Below, one piece after another: positions 45,120 through 59,515 of a stretch of DNA of 64,000 bases. The number at the start of each line of letters is the position of its first letter. Positions within the stretch are counted from its first letter, which is position 1. Location: positions 93,305,805 to 93,369,804 of the forward strand of contig NC_088295.1 in assembly GCF_032854445.1 (NCBI RefSeq), given 5' to 3'. The stretch comes from Liolophura sinensis (Eukaryota; Mollusca; Polyplacophora; Chitonida; Chitonidae). A program made the translations under genes and the position numbers. The notes under the pieces are model-generated. The model searched no databases. It had not been told where the DNA came from and saw only the letters and a list, made by a program, of their open reading frames with translations.

Positions 45120-47400
45120 CAATCAGGTCATAATTCTACCCTGTACAGGAGCCAATATGGTACCGGCGTTCAGCTGGGCGGTGAGCATAGCGTCAGCAAA
45201 GCTTGTTATGTAAATTGTGAAAGTCCAACTTCGGTAGTGGTGTTCAGCTGGACGGTGAGTATAGCGTCAGCAAAGCCTGTTATGTGACTTGTGAAAGTCC
45301 AACTTCGGTAGTGGTGTGCAGCTGGACGGTGAGCATAGTGTCAGCAAAGCTTGTTATGTGACTTGTAAAATCCAACTTCGGTACCTGTGTTCAGCTGGAC
45401 GGTAAGTATAGCGTGAGCAAAGCCTGTTATGTGACTTGTGAAAATTCAACTTCGGTAACAGTGTTCAGCTGGACGGTGAGTATAGCGTCAGCAAAGCCTG
45501 TTATGTGACTTGTAAAATCCAACTTCGGTACCGGTGTTCAGCTGGACGGTGAGCATAGCGTCAGCAAAGCTTGTTATGTGACTTGTGAAAGTCCAACTTC
45601 GGTACCTGTGTTCAGCTGGAAAGTAAGCATAGCGTCAGCAAAGCTTGTTATGTGACTTGTAAAAATCCAACTTCGGTACCGGTGTTCAGCTGGACGGTGA
45701 GCATAGCGTCAGCAAATCTTGTTATGTGACTTGTAAAAATCCAACTTCGGTACCGGTGTTCAGCTGGACGGTGAGGATAGGGTCAGCAAGGCCTGTTATG
45801 TGGCTTGTAAAATCCAGCTTCTGTACCGATGTTCAGCTGGACGGTGAGTATAGCGTCAGCAAAGCCTGTTATGTGACTTCTGAAATCCAACTTCGGTAGT
45901 GGTGTGCAGCTGGACGGTGAGCATGGCTTCAGCAAAGCTTGTTATGTGACTTGTAAAAATCCAACTTCGGTACTGGTGTTCAGCTGGACGGTAAGTATAG
46001 CGTGAGCAAAGCCTGTTATGTGACTTGTGAAAATTCAACTTCGGTAACCGTGTTCAGCTGGACGGTAAGTATACGTCAACAAACCCTGTTATGTGACTTG
46101 TAAAATCCAACTTCGGTAGCGGTGTTCAGCTGGGCGGTGAGCATAGCTTCAGCAAATCTTGTTATGTGACTTGTGAAAGTCCAACTTCGGTACCTGTGTT
46201 CAGCTGGAAAGTTAGCATAGCGTCAGCAAAGCTTATTATGTGACTTGTAAAAATCCAACTTCGGTACCGGTGTTCAGCTGGACGGTGAGCATAGCGTCAG
46301 CAAATCTTGTTATGTGACTTGTGAAAATCCAACTTCGGTACCGGTGTTCAGCTGGACGGTGAGGATAGCGTCAGCAAAGCCTGTTATGTGACTTTTGAAA
46401 GTCCAACTTCGGTACCGATGTTCAGCTGGACGGTGAGCATAGCTTCAGCAAAGCTTGTTATGTGACTTGTGAAAGTCCAACTTCGGTAGTGGTGTTCAGC
46501 TGGGCGATGATCATAGCTTCAGGAAAGCTTGTTATGTGACTTGTAAAAGTCCAACTTCGGTACCGGTGTTTAGCTGGACGGTAAACATAGCGTCAGCAGA
46601 GGTTATTATGTGACTTGTAAAAATCCAACTTCGGTAGCGGTGTTCAGCTAGACGGTGAGTATAGCGTCAATAAAGCCTGTTATGTGACTTGTAAAATCCA
46701 ACTTCGGTACCGGTGTTCAGCTGGAGGGTGAGTATAGCGTCAGCAAAGCCTGTTATGTGACTTCTAAAATCCAACTTCTGTACCGGTGTTCAGCTGGACG
46801 GTGAGTATAGCGTCAGCAAAGCCTGTTATGTGACTTCTGAAATCCAACTTCGGTACCGGTGTTCAGCTGGATGGTGAGTATAGCGTCAGCAAAGCTTATT
46901 ATGTGACTTGTAAAAATTCAACTTCGTTACCCATGTTCAGCTGGACGGTAAGTATAGCGTCAGCAAAGCTTGTTATGTGACATGTAAAAATCCAACTTCG
47001 GTACCGGTGTGCAGCCGGACGTTGAGTACAGCGTCAGCAAATCTTGTTATGTGACTTGTAAAAATCCAGCTTTGGTAGCGGTGTGCAGCTGGACGGTGAA
47101 CATAGCGTCAGCAAAGCTTGTTATGTGACTTGTAAAAATCCAACTTCGGTAGCGGTGTGCAGCTGGACGGTGAGCATAGCGTCAACAAAGCTTGTTATGT
47201 TACATGTAAAAATCCAACTTCGGTACCGGTGTTCAGCTGGACGGTGAGCATAGTGTCAGTAAAGCTTGTTATGTGACTTGTGAAAATTCAACTTCGGTAA
47301 CGGTGTTCAGCTGGACGGTGAGCATAGTGTCAGTAAAGCTTATTATGTGACTTGTAAAAATCCAACTTCGGTACTGGTGTTCAGCTGGACGGTTAGTGTG
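45120..47400. repeat. Intron 19 minisatellite, 73-74 bp unit, about 30 copies, derived from the exon 19 3' end
   Basis: The unit contains TTATGTGACTTGTAAAAATC, CAACTTCGGTACCGGTGTTC and AGCTGGACGGTGAGCATAGC. It aligns with the end of exon 19 (TGTGTGACTTGTACAGG, then CTACCGATGTGCACCTGGATG) and its GTGAGT donor. The first intronic copy (45147-45190) keeps the exon word TGTACAGG that later copies have lost. Confidence 0.93.
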
Positions 47401-48083
47401 GTGGGTAATTTAGTACGTATTAGCTAAGCTTAAAGAAAACCCCAAAAACTTACTGCTAGTGTGGGCGAATTGAAAGATGAGCGGCAATATCTATAGGCCG
47501 TCTCCAACCTCTTGAAAAGAGAGATCCAGCAAGATCTTTCATATTGTCCGCCAAACATCCCCTTGTTAGGGACTGGAAATGGGAACGTTTGATTAAGGTG
47601 AAATATTGATGTTGTTCTACATCTTAAAGCCGGAACCGTGGGTGCTGTGTTTGTTGAAAGCTTTAATAGACAGCAGAGTGTCATTTGTACGCCCAATTAT
47701 CAATACCCCACAGGTGTGCATAGTGAAAGGTGCATCACGGAACGGAAGAATACTGCTGGGTGGACTGCTGATCATCTTAGTTCTCATCACGCACGTGTTT
47801 TGGTGAAAGTGTTAGATTAGTTGTGTGGTTGATTCCAACCTATAATTAGGTATAAAACCAAAGACTGGCGTATCAAGTCATATCGTACTCACTTTTGAAG
47901 GCGAAAGCGTGACAAAAACTGGTGCCGATAAAATATCCAAATTGCCACAACATTATAAATATTAACGTGGAATTGGTCTGGCTCTGTTGGCCTTCTTATG
48001 TATCCGCTGTCCTTGTGGAATAGGTTGTCGATTAGAAAGAAAACAGAAACAACAGCACTGTTTTTTTTTGTTTTTTTTTGCAG
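47401..48083. other. Intron 19 unique stretch
   Basis: Contains overlapping ORFs of 60-88 codons on both strands (for example 47638-47820) without a recognised domain or suitable splice context. T-rich tracts of 9-10 bases precede the exon 20 acceptor. Confidence 0.45.
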
Positions 48084-48195
48084 GCCGGTTATTGCTACAT
48101 TAAAGGGTTATGCTATCACCAAGGAACAATGAATCCTATGATTGACTGTGAAACTTGTGAACCATCGCAATCGCCAACCTCCTGGTCTCTACAGG
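48084..48195 (+). CDS. Exon 20: small cysteine repeat 1
   Basis: The acceptor TTTTTTTTTGCAG ends at 48083, phase 0. AGYCYIKGLCYHQGTMNPMI, then DCETCEPSQSPTSWSLQ. The pattern C-Y-I-x-G-x-C-Y-x-x-G-x-x-N-P...C-x-x-C-x-P-x-x-S-x-x-x-W-S recurs in exons 21 and 22. The donor at 48196 reads GTACGT and leaves phase 1. Reading past the donor would meet TAA at once (GGT ACG TAA). The exon end and donor are repeated throughout the 11-kb array downstream. It contributes residues 1020-1056. Confidence 0.82.
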
Positions 48196-51100
48196 GTACG
48201 TAATCTCACAGTTCCCATATACACACATAGCCACATCGGTGTAGACAGCCTGATTCCTACAGGGTACGTAATCTCACAGTTCTCATACACACATAACCAC
48301 ATCAGTGTAGACAGCCTGATCCCTACAGGGTACGTAATCTCATGTACTCATATACACACATAACCACATCAGTGTAGGCAGCCTTATCCCTACAGGGTAC
48401 GTGTTCTCACAGTTCTCATACACACACATAACCACATCAGTGTAGACAGCCTGATCCCTACAGGGTACGTATTCTCACAGTTCTCATATACACACATAAC
48501 CACATCAGTGTAGACAGCCTGATCCCTACAGGGTGCGTAATCTCACAGTTCCCATATACACACATAACCACATCAGTGTAGACAGCCTGATCCCTACAGG
48601 GTACGTGTTTTCACAGTTCTCATATACACACATAACCACATCAGTGTAGACAGCCTGATCCCTACAGGGTACGTGTTCTCACAGTTCTCATATACACACA
48701 TAACCACATCAGTGTAGGCAGCCTGATCCCTACAGGGTACGTGTTCTCACAGTTTTCATATACACACATAACCACGTCAGTGTATACAGCCTGATCCCTA
48801 CAGGGTACGTAATAACACATAACCACATCAGTGTAGACAGCCTGATCCCTACAGTGTACGTAATAACACAGTTCCCATATACACACATAAACACATCAGT
48901 GTAGACAGCCTGATCCCTACAGGGTACGTATTCTTACAGTTCTCATATACACACATAACCACATCAGTGTAGACAGCCTGATCTCTACAGGGTACGTGTT
49001 CTCACAGTTCTCATATACACACATAACCACATCAGTGTAGACAGCCTGATCCCTACAGGGTACGTAATAACACAGTTCCCATTTACACACATAACCACAT
49101 CAGTGTAGACAGCCTGATCCCTACAGGGTACGTAATCTCACAGTACTCATATACACACATAACCACATCAGTGTAGACAGCCTGATCCCTACAGGGTACG
49201 TGTTCTCACAGTTCTCATATGCACACATAATCACATCAGTGTAGACAGCCTGATCCCTACAGGGTACGTAATCTCACAGTTCTCATATACACACATAGCC
49301 ACATCGGTGTAGACAGCCTGATTCCTACAGGGTACGTAATCTCATGTACTCATATACACACATAACCACATCAGTGTAGGCAGCCTTATCCCTACAGGGT
49401 ACGTGTTCTCACAGTTCTCATACACACACATAACCACATCAGTGTAGACAGCCTGATCCCTACAGGGTACGTATTCTCACAGTTCTCATATACACACATA
49501 ACCACATCAGTGTAGACAGCCTGATCCCTACAGGGTGCGTAATCTCACAGTTCCCATATACACACATAACCACATCAGTGTAGACAGCCTGATCCCTACA
49601 GGGTACGTGTTTTCACAGTTCTCATATACACACATAACCACATCAGTGTAGACAGCCTGATCCCTACAGGGTACGTGTTCTCACAGTTCTCATATACACA
49701 CATAACCACATCAGTGTAGGCAGCCTGATCCCTACAGGGTACGTGTTCTCACAGTTTTCATATACACACATAACCACGTCAGTGTATACAGCCTGATCCC
49801 TACAGGGTACGTAATAACACATAACCACATCAGTGTAGACAGCCTGATCCCTACAGTGTACGTAATAACACAGTTCCCATATACACACATAAACACATCA
49901 GTGTAGACAGCCTGATCCCTACAGGGTACGTATTCTTACAGTTCTCATATACAGACATAACCACATCAGTGTAGACAGCCTGATCTCTACAGGGTACGTG
50001 TTCTCACAGTTCTCATATACACACATAACCACATCAGTGTAGACAGCCTGATCCCTACAGGGTACGTAATAACACAGTTCCCATTTACACACATAACCAC
50101 ATCAGTGTAGACAGCCTGATCCCTACAGGGTACGTAATCTCACAGTACTCATATACACACATAACCACATCAGTGTAGACAGCCTGATCCCTACAGGGTA
50201 CGTGTTCTCACAGTTCTCATATGCACACATAATCACATCAGTGTAGACAGCCTGATCCCTACAGGGTACGTAATCTCACAGTTCCCATATACACACATAA
50301 CCACATCAGTGTAGACAGCCTGATCCGTACAGTGTATGTAATAACACAGTTCCCATATACACACATAACCACATTAGTGTAGACAGCCTGATCCCTACAG
50401 GGTACGTAATCTCACAGTTCTCTTATACACACATAACCACATCAGTGTAGACAGTCTGATCCCTACAGGGTACGTAATATCACAGTTCTCATATACACAC
50501 ATGACCACATCAGTGTAGACAGCCTGATCCCTACAGGGTACGTAATAACACTCTTCCCATATACACACATAACCACATCAGTGTAGACAGTCTGATCCCT
50601 ACAGGGTACGTAATATCACAGTACTCATATACACACATAACCACAGCAGTGTAGACAGTCTGATCCCTACAGGGTACGTAATATCACAGTTCTCATATAC
50701 ACACATGACCACATCAGTGTAGACAGCCTGATCCCTACAAGGTACGTAACAACACAGTTCCGATAAACACACATAACCACATCAGTGTAGACAGCCTGAT
50801 CCCTACAGGGTACGTATTCTCACAGTTCTCATATACACACATAACCACATCAGTGTAGACAGCCTGATCCCTACAGGGTACGTGTTCTCACAGTTCTCAT
50901 ATACACACATAACCACATCAATGTAGACTGCCTAATCCCTACAGGGTACGTAATCTCACAGTTCTCATATACACACATAACCACATCAGTGTAGACAGCC
51001 TGATCCCTACAGGGTACGTAATAACACAGTTCCCATATACACACATAACCATATCAGTGTAGACAGCCTGATCCCTACAGGGTACGTGTTCTCACAGTAC

Positions 51101-54100
51101 TCATATACACACATAACCACATCAGTGTAGACAGTCTGATCCCTACAGGGTACGTAATATCACAGTTCTCATATACACATATGACCACATCAGTGTAGAC
51201 AGCCTGATCCCTACAAGGTACGTAACAACACAGTTCCGATAAACACACATAACCACATCAGTGTAGACAGCCTGATCCCTACAGGGTACGGTATTCTCAC
51301 AGTTCTCATATACACACATAACCACATCAGTGTAGACAGCCTGATCCCTACAGGGTACGTGTTCTCACAGTTCTCATATACACACATAACGACATCAGTG
51401 TAGACTGCCTGATCCCTACAGGGTACGTAATCTCACAGTTCTCATATACACACATAACCACATCAGTGTAGACAGCCTGATCCCTACAGGGTACGTAATA
51501 ACACAGTTCCCATATTCACACATAACCACATCAGTGTAGACAGCCTGATCCCTACAGGGTACGTAATAACACAGTTCCCATATACACACATAACCACATC
51601 AGTGTAGACAGCCTGATCTTTACAGGGTACGTGTTCTCACAGTTCTCATATACTCACATAACCACATCAGTGTAGACAGCCTGATCCCTACAGGGTACGT
51701 AATCTCACAGTTCTCATATACACACCTAACGACATCAGTGTAGACAGCCTGATCCCTACAGGGTACGTATTCTCACAGTTCTCATATACACACATAACCA
51801 CATCAGCGTAGACAGCCTGATCCCTACAGGGTACGTGTTCTCACAGTTCTCATATACACACATAACCACATCAGTGTAGGCAGCCTGATCCCTACAGGGT
51901 ACGTGTTCTCACAGTTCTCATATACACACATAACCACATCAGTGTAGACAGCCTGATCCCTACAGTGTATGTAATCTTACAGTTCCCATATACACACATA
52001 ACCACATCAGTGTAGACAATCTGATCCCTAGAGGGTACGTAAACTCACAGTACTCATATTCACACATAACCACATCAATGTAGACAGCCTGATCCCTACA
52101 GGGTACGTAATAACACAGTTCCTATATACACACATAACCACATCAGTGTAGACAGCCTGATCCCTACAGGGTACGTAATAACACAGTTCCCATATACACA
52201 CATAACCACATCAGTGTAGACAGCCTGATCCCTACAGGGTACGTAATCTCACAGTTCTCATATACACACATAACCACATCAGTGTAGACAGCCTGATCCC
52301 TACAGGGTACGTAATCTCACAGTTCCCATATACACACATAACCACAGCAGTGTAGACAGCCTGATCCCTACAGGGTACGTGTTCTCACAGTTCTCATATA
52401 CACACATAACCACATCTGTGTGGACAGCCTGATCCCTACAGGATACGTAATTTCACAGTTCTCATATACACACATAACCACATCAGTGTAGACAGCCTGA
52501 TCCCTACAGGGTACGTGTTCTCACAGTTCTCATATACACACATAACCACATCAGTGTAGACAGCCTGATCCCTACAGTGTATGTAATCTTACAGTTCCCA
52601 TATACACACATAACCACATCAGTGTAGACAATCTGATCCCTAGAGGGTACGTAAACTCACAGTACTCATATTCACACATAACCACATCAATGTAGACAGC
52701 CTGATCCCTACAGGGTACGTAATAACACAGTTCCTATATACACACATAACCACATCAGTGTAGACAGCCTGATCCCTACAGGGTACGTAATAACACAGTT
52801 CCCATATACACACATAACCACATCAGTGTAGACAGCCTGATCCCTACAGGGTACGTAATCTCACAGTTCTCATATACACACATAACCACATCAGTGTAGA
52901 CAGCCTGATCCCTACAGGGTACGTAATCTCACAGTTCCCATATACACACATAACCACAGCAGTGTAGACAGCCTGATCCCTACAGGGTACGTTTTCTCAC
53001 AGTTCTCATATACACACATAACCACATCTGTGTGGACAGCCTGATCCCTACAGGATACGTAATTTCACAGTTCTCATATACACACATAACCACATCAGTG
53101 TAGACAGCCTGATCCCTACAGGGTACGTGTTCTCACAGTTCTCATATACACACATAACCACATCAGTGTAGACAGCCTGATCCCTACAGTGTATGTAATC
53201 TTACAGTTCCCATATACACACATAACCACATCAGTGTAGACAATCTGATCCCTAGAGGGTACGTAAACCCACAGTACTCATATTCACACATAACCACATT
53301 AGTGTAGACAGCCTGATCCCTACAGGGTACGTAATATCACAGTTCTCATATACACACATGACCACATCAGTGTAGACAGCCTGATCCCTACAGGGTACGT
53401 AATAACACAGTTCCCATATACACACATAACCACATCAGTGTAGACAGCCTGATCTTTACAGGGTACGTGTTCTCACAGTTCTCATATACACACATAACCA
53501 CATCAGTGTAGACAGCCTGATCCCTACAAGGTACGTAACAACACAGTTCCGATAAACACACATAACCACATCAGTGTAGACAGCCTGATCCCTACAGGGT
53601 ACGTTTTCTCACAGTTCTCATATACACACATAACCACATCAGTGTAGACAGCCTGATCCCTACAGGGTACGTGTTCTCACAGTTCTCATATACACACATA
53701 ACCACATCAATGTAGACTGCCTGATCCCTACAGGGTACGTAATCTCACAGTTCTCATATACACACATAACCACATCAGTGTAGACAGCCTGATCCCTACA
53801 GGGTACGTAATAACACAGTTCCCATATTCACACATAACCACATCAGTGTAGACAGCCTGATCCCTACAGGGTACGTAATAACACAGTTCCCATATACACA
53901 CATAACCACATCAGTGTAGACAGCCTGATCTTTACAGGGTACGTGTTCTCACAGTTCTCATATACTCACATAACCACATCAGTGTAGACAGCCTGATCCC
54001 TACAGGGTACGTAATCTCACAGTTCTCATATACACACATAACGACATCAGTGTAGACAGCCTGATCCCTACAGGGTACGTATTCTCACAGTTCTCATATA

Positions 54101-55800
54101 CACACATAACCACATCAGCGTAGACAGCCTGATCCCTACAGGGTACGTGTTCTCACAGTTCTCATATACACACATAACCACATCAGTGTAGGCAGCCTGA
54201 TCCCTACAGGGTACGTGTTCTCACAGTTCTCATATACACACATAACCACATCAGTGTAGACAGCCTGATCCCTACAGTGTATGTAATCTTACAGTTCCCA
54301 TATACACACATAACCACATCAGTGTAGACAATCTGATCCCTAGAGGGTACGTAAACTCACAGTACTCTTATTCACACATAACCACATCAATGTAGACAGC
54401 CTGATCCCTACAGGGTACGTAATAACACAGTTCCTATATACACACATAACCACATCAGTGTAGACAGCCTGATCCCTACAGGGTACGTAATAACACAGTT
54501 CCCATATACACACATAACCACATCAGTGTAGACAGCCTGATCCCTACAGGGTACGTAATCTCACAGTTCTCATATACACACATAACCACATCAGTGTAGA
54601 CAGCCTGATCCCTACAGGGTACGTAATCTCACAGTTCCCATATACACACATAACCACAGCAGTGTAGACAGCCTGATCCCTACAGGGTACGTTTTCTCAC
54701 AGTTCTCATATACACACATAACCACATCTGTGTGGACAGCCTGATCCCTACAGGATACGTAATTTCACAGTTCTCATATACACACATAACCACATCAGTG
54801 TAGGCAGCCTGATCCCTACAGGGTACGTGTTCTCACAGTTCTCATATACACACATAACCACATCAGTGTAGACAGCCTGATCCCTACAGTGTATGTAATC
54901 TTACAGTTCCCATATACACACATAACCACATCAGTGTAGACAGTCTGATCCCTAGAGGGTACGTAAACTCACAGTACTCATATTCACACATAACCACATT
55001 AGTGTAGACAGCCTGATCCCTACAGGGTACGTAATATCACAGTTCTCATATACACACATGACCACATCAGTGTAGACAGCCTGATCCCTACAGGGTACGT
55101 AATAACACAGTTCCCATATACACACATAACCACATCAGTGTAGACAGCCTGATCTTTACAGGGTACGTGTTCTCACAGTTCTCATATACACACATAACCA
55201 CATCAGTGTAGACAGCCTGATTCCTACAGGATACGTATTCTCAGAGTTCTCATATACACACATAACCACATTAGTGTGGACATCCTGATCCCTACAGGGT
55301 ATGTAATAATACAGTTCCCATATACACACATAACCACATTAGTGTAGACAGCCTGACCCCTACAGGGTACGTAATCTCACAGTTCTCATATACACACATA
55401 GCCACATCAGTGTGGACAGCCTGATCCCTACAGGGTACGTATTCTCACAGTTCCCATATACACACATAACCACATCAGTGTAGACAGCCTGATCCCTACA
55501 GGGTACGTAATAACACAGTTCTCATATACACACATAACCACATCAGTGTAGACAGTCTGGTCCCTACAGGGTACGTAATTTCATAGTTCTCATATACACA
55601 CATAACCACATCAGTGTAGACAGCCTGATCCCTACAGGGTACGTAATTTCATAGTTCTCATATACACACATAACCACATCAGTGTAGACAGCCTGATCCC
55701 TACAGGGTACGTAATCTCACAGTTCCCATCTACACAAATAACCACATCAGTGTAGACAGCCTGATCCCTACAGTGTACGTAATCTCAGTGTTTTTATATG
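48186..55800. repeat. Intron 20 minisatellite, 68 bp unit, about 112 copies, starting at the exon 20 donor
   Basis: The unit contains CTCACAGTTCTCATATACAC, ACATAACCACATCAGTGTAG and CCTGATCCCTACAGGGTACG. The last part is nearly the same as the exon 20 end (CTGGTCTCTACAGG) plus donor GTACGTAATC. Higher-order structure is present: a nine-unit 612-bp block recurs (markers at 52021, 52633, 53245, and again 54333, 54945), and a roughly 1-kb block at 48230-49260 is repeated at 49300-50260. Confidence 0.97.
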
Positions 55801-58260
55801 CACATATGGTCCATTCAGGGTATTTATTGTTACAGTTTCTACATGCACGTACATGTACAACCACACCAGTACAGACATCCTGGCCAGCACAAGGTACATA
55901 TTGTAACAGTTTCTCTATACACATACATGTACAACCACACCAGTAAAGAAAACCTGGTTACCACAGGTTTCGTATTGTAACAGTTCCTATGAAAAAATAA
56001 ATAAACAACTACACCAGTACAGATATTCTGGCCACCACAGGGTACGTATTGTAACAGTTTCTATATACACAAACATGTGCAACCACACCAGTACAGACAA
56101 ACTGGTCACTACAGGGTACACTTTGTAATAGTTCCTATATACACACACATCTGCAGCCACACTAGTAAAGACAACCTGGTCAGCACAAGGTACGTATTGT
56201 AACAGTTCGTATATACAACCTGTTCACCACAGGGTAATAATTGTAACAGTTCCTATATACACGTACATGTATAACCACACCAGTACAGACTACAGGGGTG
56301 CGTATTGTAACAGTTCCTATATGCACGTATATGTACAACCAGAGTAGTACAGACAAGCTGTTCACCACAGGTTACGTATTGGAACAGTTCGTATATGCGA
56401 CCTGGTCATAACATGACACTAATTGTAATAATTCCTATTTACACGTACATATACAACCACACCAGTACGTACAACCTGGTTATCACGAGGTACGTATTGG
56501 AAAAGTTCCTATATACACGTACATGTACAACCACACCACTAGAGACAGTTGGTTACCACTGGGTGCGTATTGTAATAGTTCCTATATTCACGTTACATGT
56601 ACAACCACACCAATACAGACAATCTGGTCACCACAAGGTACGCATTGTAACAGTTCCTATATACACGTACATGCACAACCACTCCAGTACAGACAACCTG
56701 GTCACTACAGGGGTGCGTAATGTAGGAGTTCCTATATAGACGTATATGTACACCCAGAATAGTACAGACAAGCTGTTCACCACAGGGTACGTATCGTAGC
56801 AGTTCGTATATACAACCTGGTTACCACAGGGTAGTGATTGTAACAGTTTTATACACACGTACATGTACAATCGCACCAATACACACATCCTAGTCACAAC
56901 GGGGTAAGTATTGTAACAGTTCCTATATTCACGTGCATGTATAACCAGACCAATACAGACAATCTGGTTACCACAAGGTAAGTATTGTAGGGGTTTCTAT
57001 ATTCACGTACATGTATAACCAGACCAATACAGACAATCTGGTTACCACAAGGTACGTATTGTAGGGGTTCCTATATTCACGTACATGTATAACCAGACCA
57101 ATACAGACAATCTGGTTACCACAAGGTAAGTATTGTGGGATTTCCTATATCCACCCACATGTACAGCTACACCAGTACAGACGACCTGGTCACTGCAGGG
57201 TAAGTATTGTAACACTTCGTGTATACAACATGGCCACCACAGGGTTCTAGACCTAACAGTTCCTATATACACGTACATGTACAACAGCAACAGTACAGAC
57301 ATCCTAGTCACCACGGGGTACGTATTGTAACAGTTCCTGTATACACATACATGTACAACCACACCAGTACAGACATCCTAGTCACCACGGGGTACGTATT
57401 GTAACAGTCCCTGTATACACATACATGTACAACCACACCAGTACAGACATCCTAGTCACCACGGGGTACGTATTGTAACAGTTCCTGTATACACATACAT
57501 GTACAACCACACCAGTACAGACATCCTAGTCACCACGGGGTACGTATTGTAACAGTCCCTGTATACACATACATGTACAACCACACCAGTACAGACATCC
57601 TAGTCACCACGGGGTACGTATTGTAACAGTCCCTATATACACATACATGTACAACCACACCAGTACAGAAAACCTGGTCACCAGAAGGTACGTATTATAA
57701 CACTTCCTCTGCACATGTACATGTACAACCACACCAGTACAGACAGCTGGTTACCACTGGGTGCGTATTGTAATAGTTCCTATATTCACGTACATGTACA
57801 ACCAGACCAATACATACGATCTGGTCACCACAACGTACCTATTGTAACAGTTCCTACATGTACAACCACACCAATACACACGTCCTAGTAACTACAGGGG
57901 TGTGTACTGTAACAGTTCCTATATACACGTATATGTACAACCAGACTAGTACAGAGAAGCTGTTCACCACAGGATACGTATTGTAGCAGTTCGTATATAC
58001 AACCTGGTCACCACAGGATACTTATTGTAACAGTTCTATATACACGTACATGCAGAACTAAACCATGACAGACAACCTGGTCACTAGATGGGTGCGTATT
58101 GTAACAGTCCCTATATACATGTACATGTACATGTACAACCGGGTTAGTTAAGAGAAGCTGGTTGTCTGCAGGGTACGTATTGTAACAGTTCCTATATACA
58201 ACCTGGTCACTACAGGGTACTAATTGTAACAGTTCCTGTTTTCACGGAGAAACCGATATC
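55801..58260. repeat. Intron 20 minisatellite, diverged 74 bp version, about 33 copies
   Basis: The unit contains GGTACGTATTGTAACAGTTC, CTATATACACGTACATGTAC and AACCACACCAGTACAGAC. It is the same layout as the 68-bp unit with several extra bases and the same GGTACGT word. A homogeneous sub-block lies at 57300-57660. Confidence 0.93.
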
Positions 58261-58693
58261 TTTGTGGTAAGCAGTGTTTCAGTTCCCAAATACACATATG
58301 ACCGCATCAATGTACACAGCTACATCGATACCCATGTATTCACGTATCAGTATCAGTAGAGATATACACGTATAGACACAACCAGACATATTTACACGTA
58401 CAACCACATTGGTACACATGTATACACGTATAACGGTATGAGTAGAGATGTGCACGTTTAAACACACCCGTACATATAAACACATACAACCACATCGGCA
58501 CAGGTATACACACGTAACCGTATTGAATACTGGTGCACACATGTATACAACCACAACAGTTTATAGTGTACATATGACCGTAAAACTACACACGTACAGG
58601 CGCATCAGTATATATGTACTAGTATAACCACATTGGTGCAGATACACACACACGAACACATTCAGTGCACATACATATATAATCACATCACTA
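58261..58693. repeat. Intron 20 array, degenerate right part
   Basis: Fragments such as ACACGTATAACCACATTGGT persist but the period is lost. It continues beyond the transposon at 59516-59880. Confidence 0.6.
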
Positions 58694-58695
58694 TA

Positions 58696-59513
58696 ACGGG
58701 TGGCCATAAAAAATGGGCCGTACTTTGACACTCAATACCTCCTAAACCCTCTTTTATCAGCTTCTAAAGATTTACACACTCAAAATCCATTATATTTTAA
58801 GAATACAGACCAATATTTGCTTGTACGATTTTAATCCCATATTCTGGGATTTCTTTTGTCATATTTCTCATAGAATTACGAGATACTCCAAAGTTCTTTG
58901 CAATCTGTCTCTACGATTTGTGAGTTCCGGGATTGTCTTCCTGGGAACAAAGTGCCTCTTCCACATACTGTAGATTTTCTTCCGAGGAGCAGTTTTTGGT
59001 CATCCACTGCCTGCCTTCCTTTCTGGAGAACCTGTACTTCTAACTTCCTGATCACATTGTTAATGATACTTTTTCCAGTTTTTCACTTTGAATTCTTTCA
59101 CAATTTTCTCCTCTCCAACCCTTTTCAGTGAAACATGTTGCGATCAATGCCTTGTCCGCAGAGAAGACGTTTTGATTCAGCAAAACTTATCTGGCAGAAA
59201 GGTTTCTCTAACACTATAGCCAGGCATTGTTTCCAGACGACACTTGATTAACGCGTGTCACACAGGTGCAACGCGCACTCTACTCATGACACCTGACAGG
59301 GGATGCAATGTGGGTCACCGTAACGTGCGTTTTCGAGGCTATGTTTTCATTTTAACCCAGTGCATAGACTACTCAAGCTATGACCTTAGAAATTGGTCAG
59401 TATATTACGAAAAGGATGCCATTTGAATGTTTAAAGTTTGAAAGGATTTGAACAAAGGTTAATAGAGCAATGCAGCATCGAACTACGGCCCATCTTTTTT
59501 GTGGTCCACCCGA
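58696..59513 (-). mobile_element. TIR transposon remnant with TA target duplication and helix-turn-helix
   Basis: The ends CGGGTGGCCATAAAAAATGG and the complement of the right end CGGGTGGACCACAAAAAAGA form inverted repeats of about 28 bases that both run into GGGCCGTA. TA flanks both sides (58694-58695, 59514-59515). On the minus strand near 58850-58925 the frame reads RQIAKNFGVSRNSMRNMTKE, a helix-turn-helix as in Tc1/mariner transposases. At 818 bases with stops in frame, it lacks a full catalytic domain. It interrupts the degenerate array. Confidence 0.75.
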
Positions 59514-59515
59514 TA

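Noticed and set aside
47430-47820. Overlapping ORFs before exon 20
   Set aside because: No family resemblance found; the needed phase-0 splice sites are absent. A decayed mobile element is possible.
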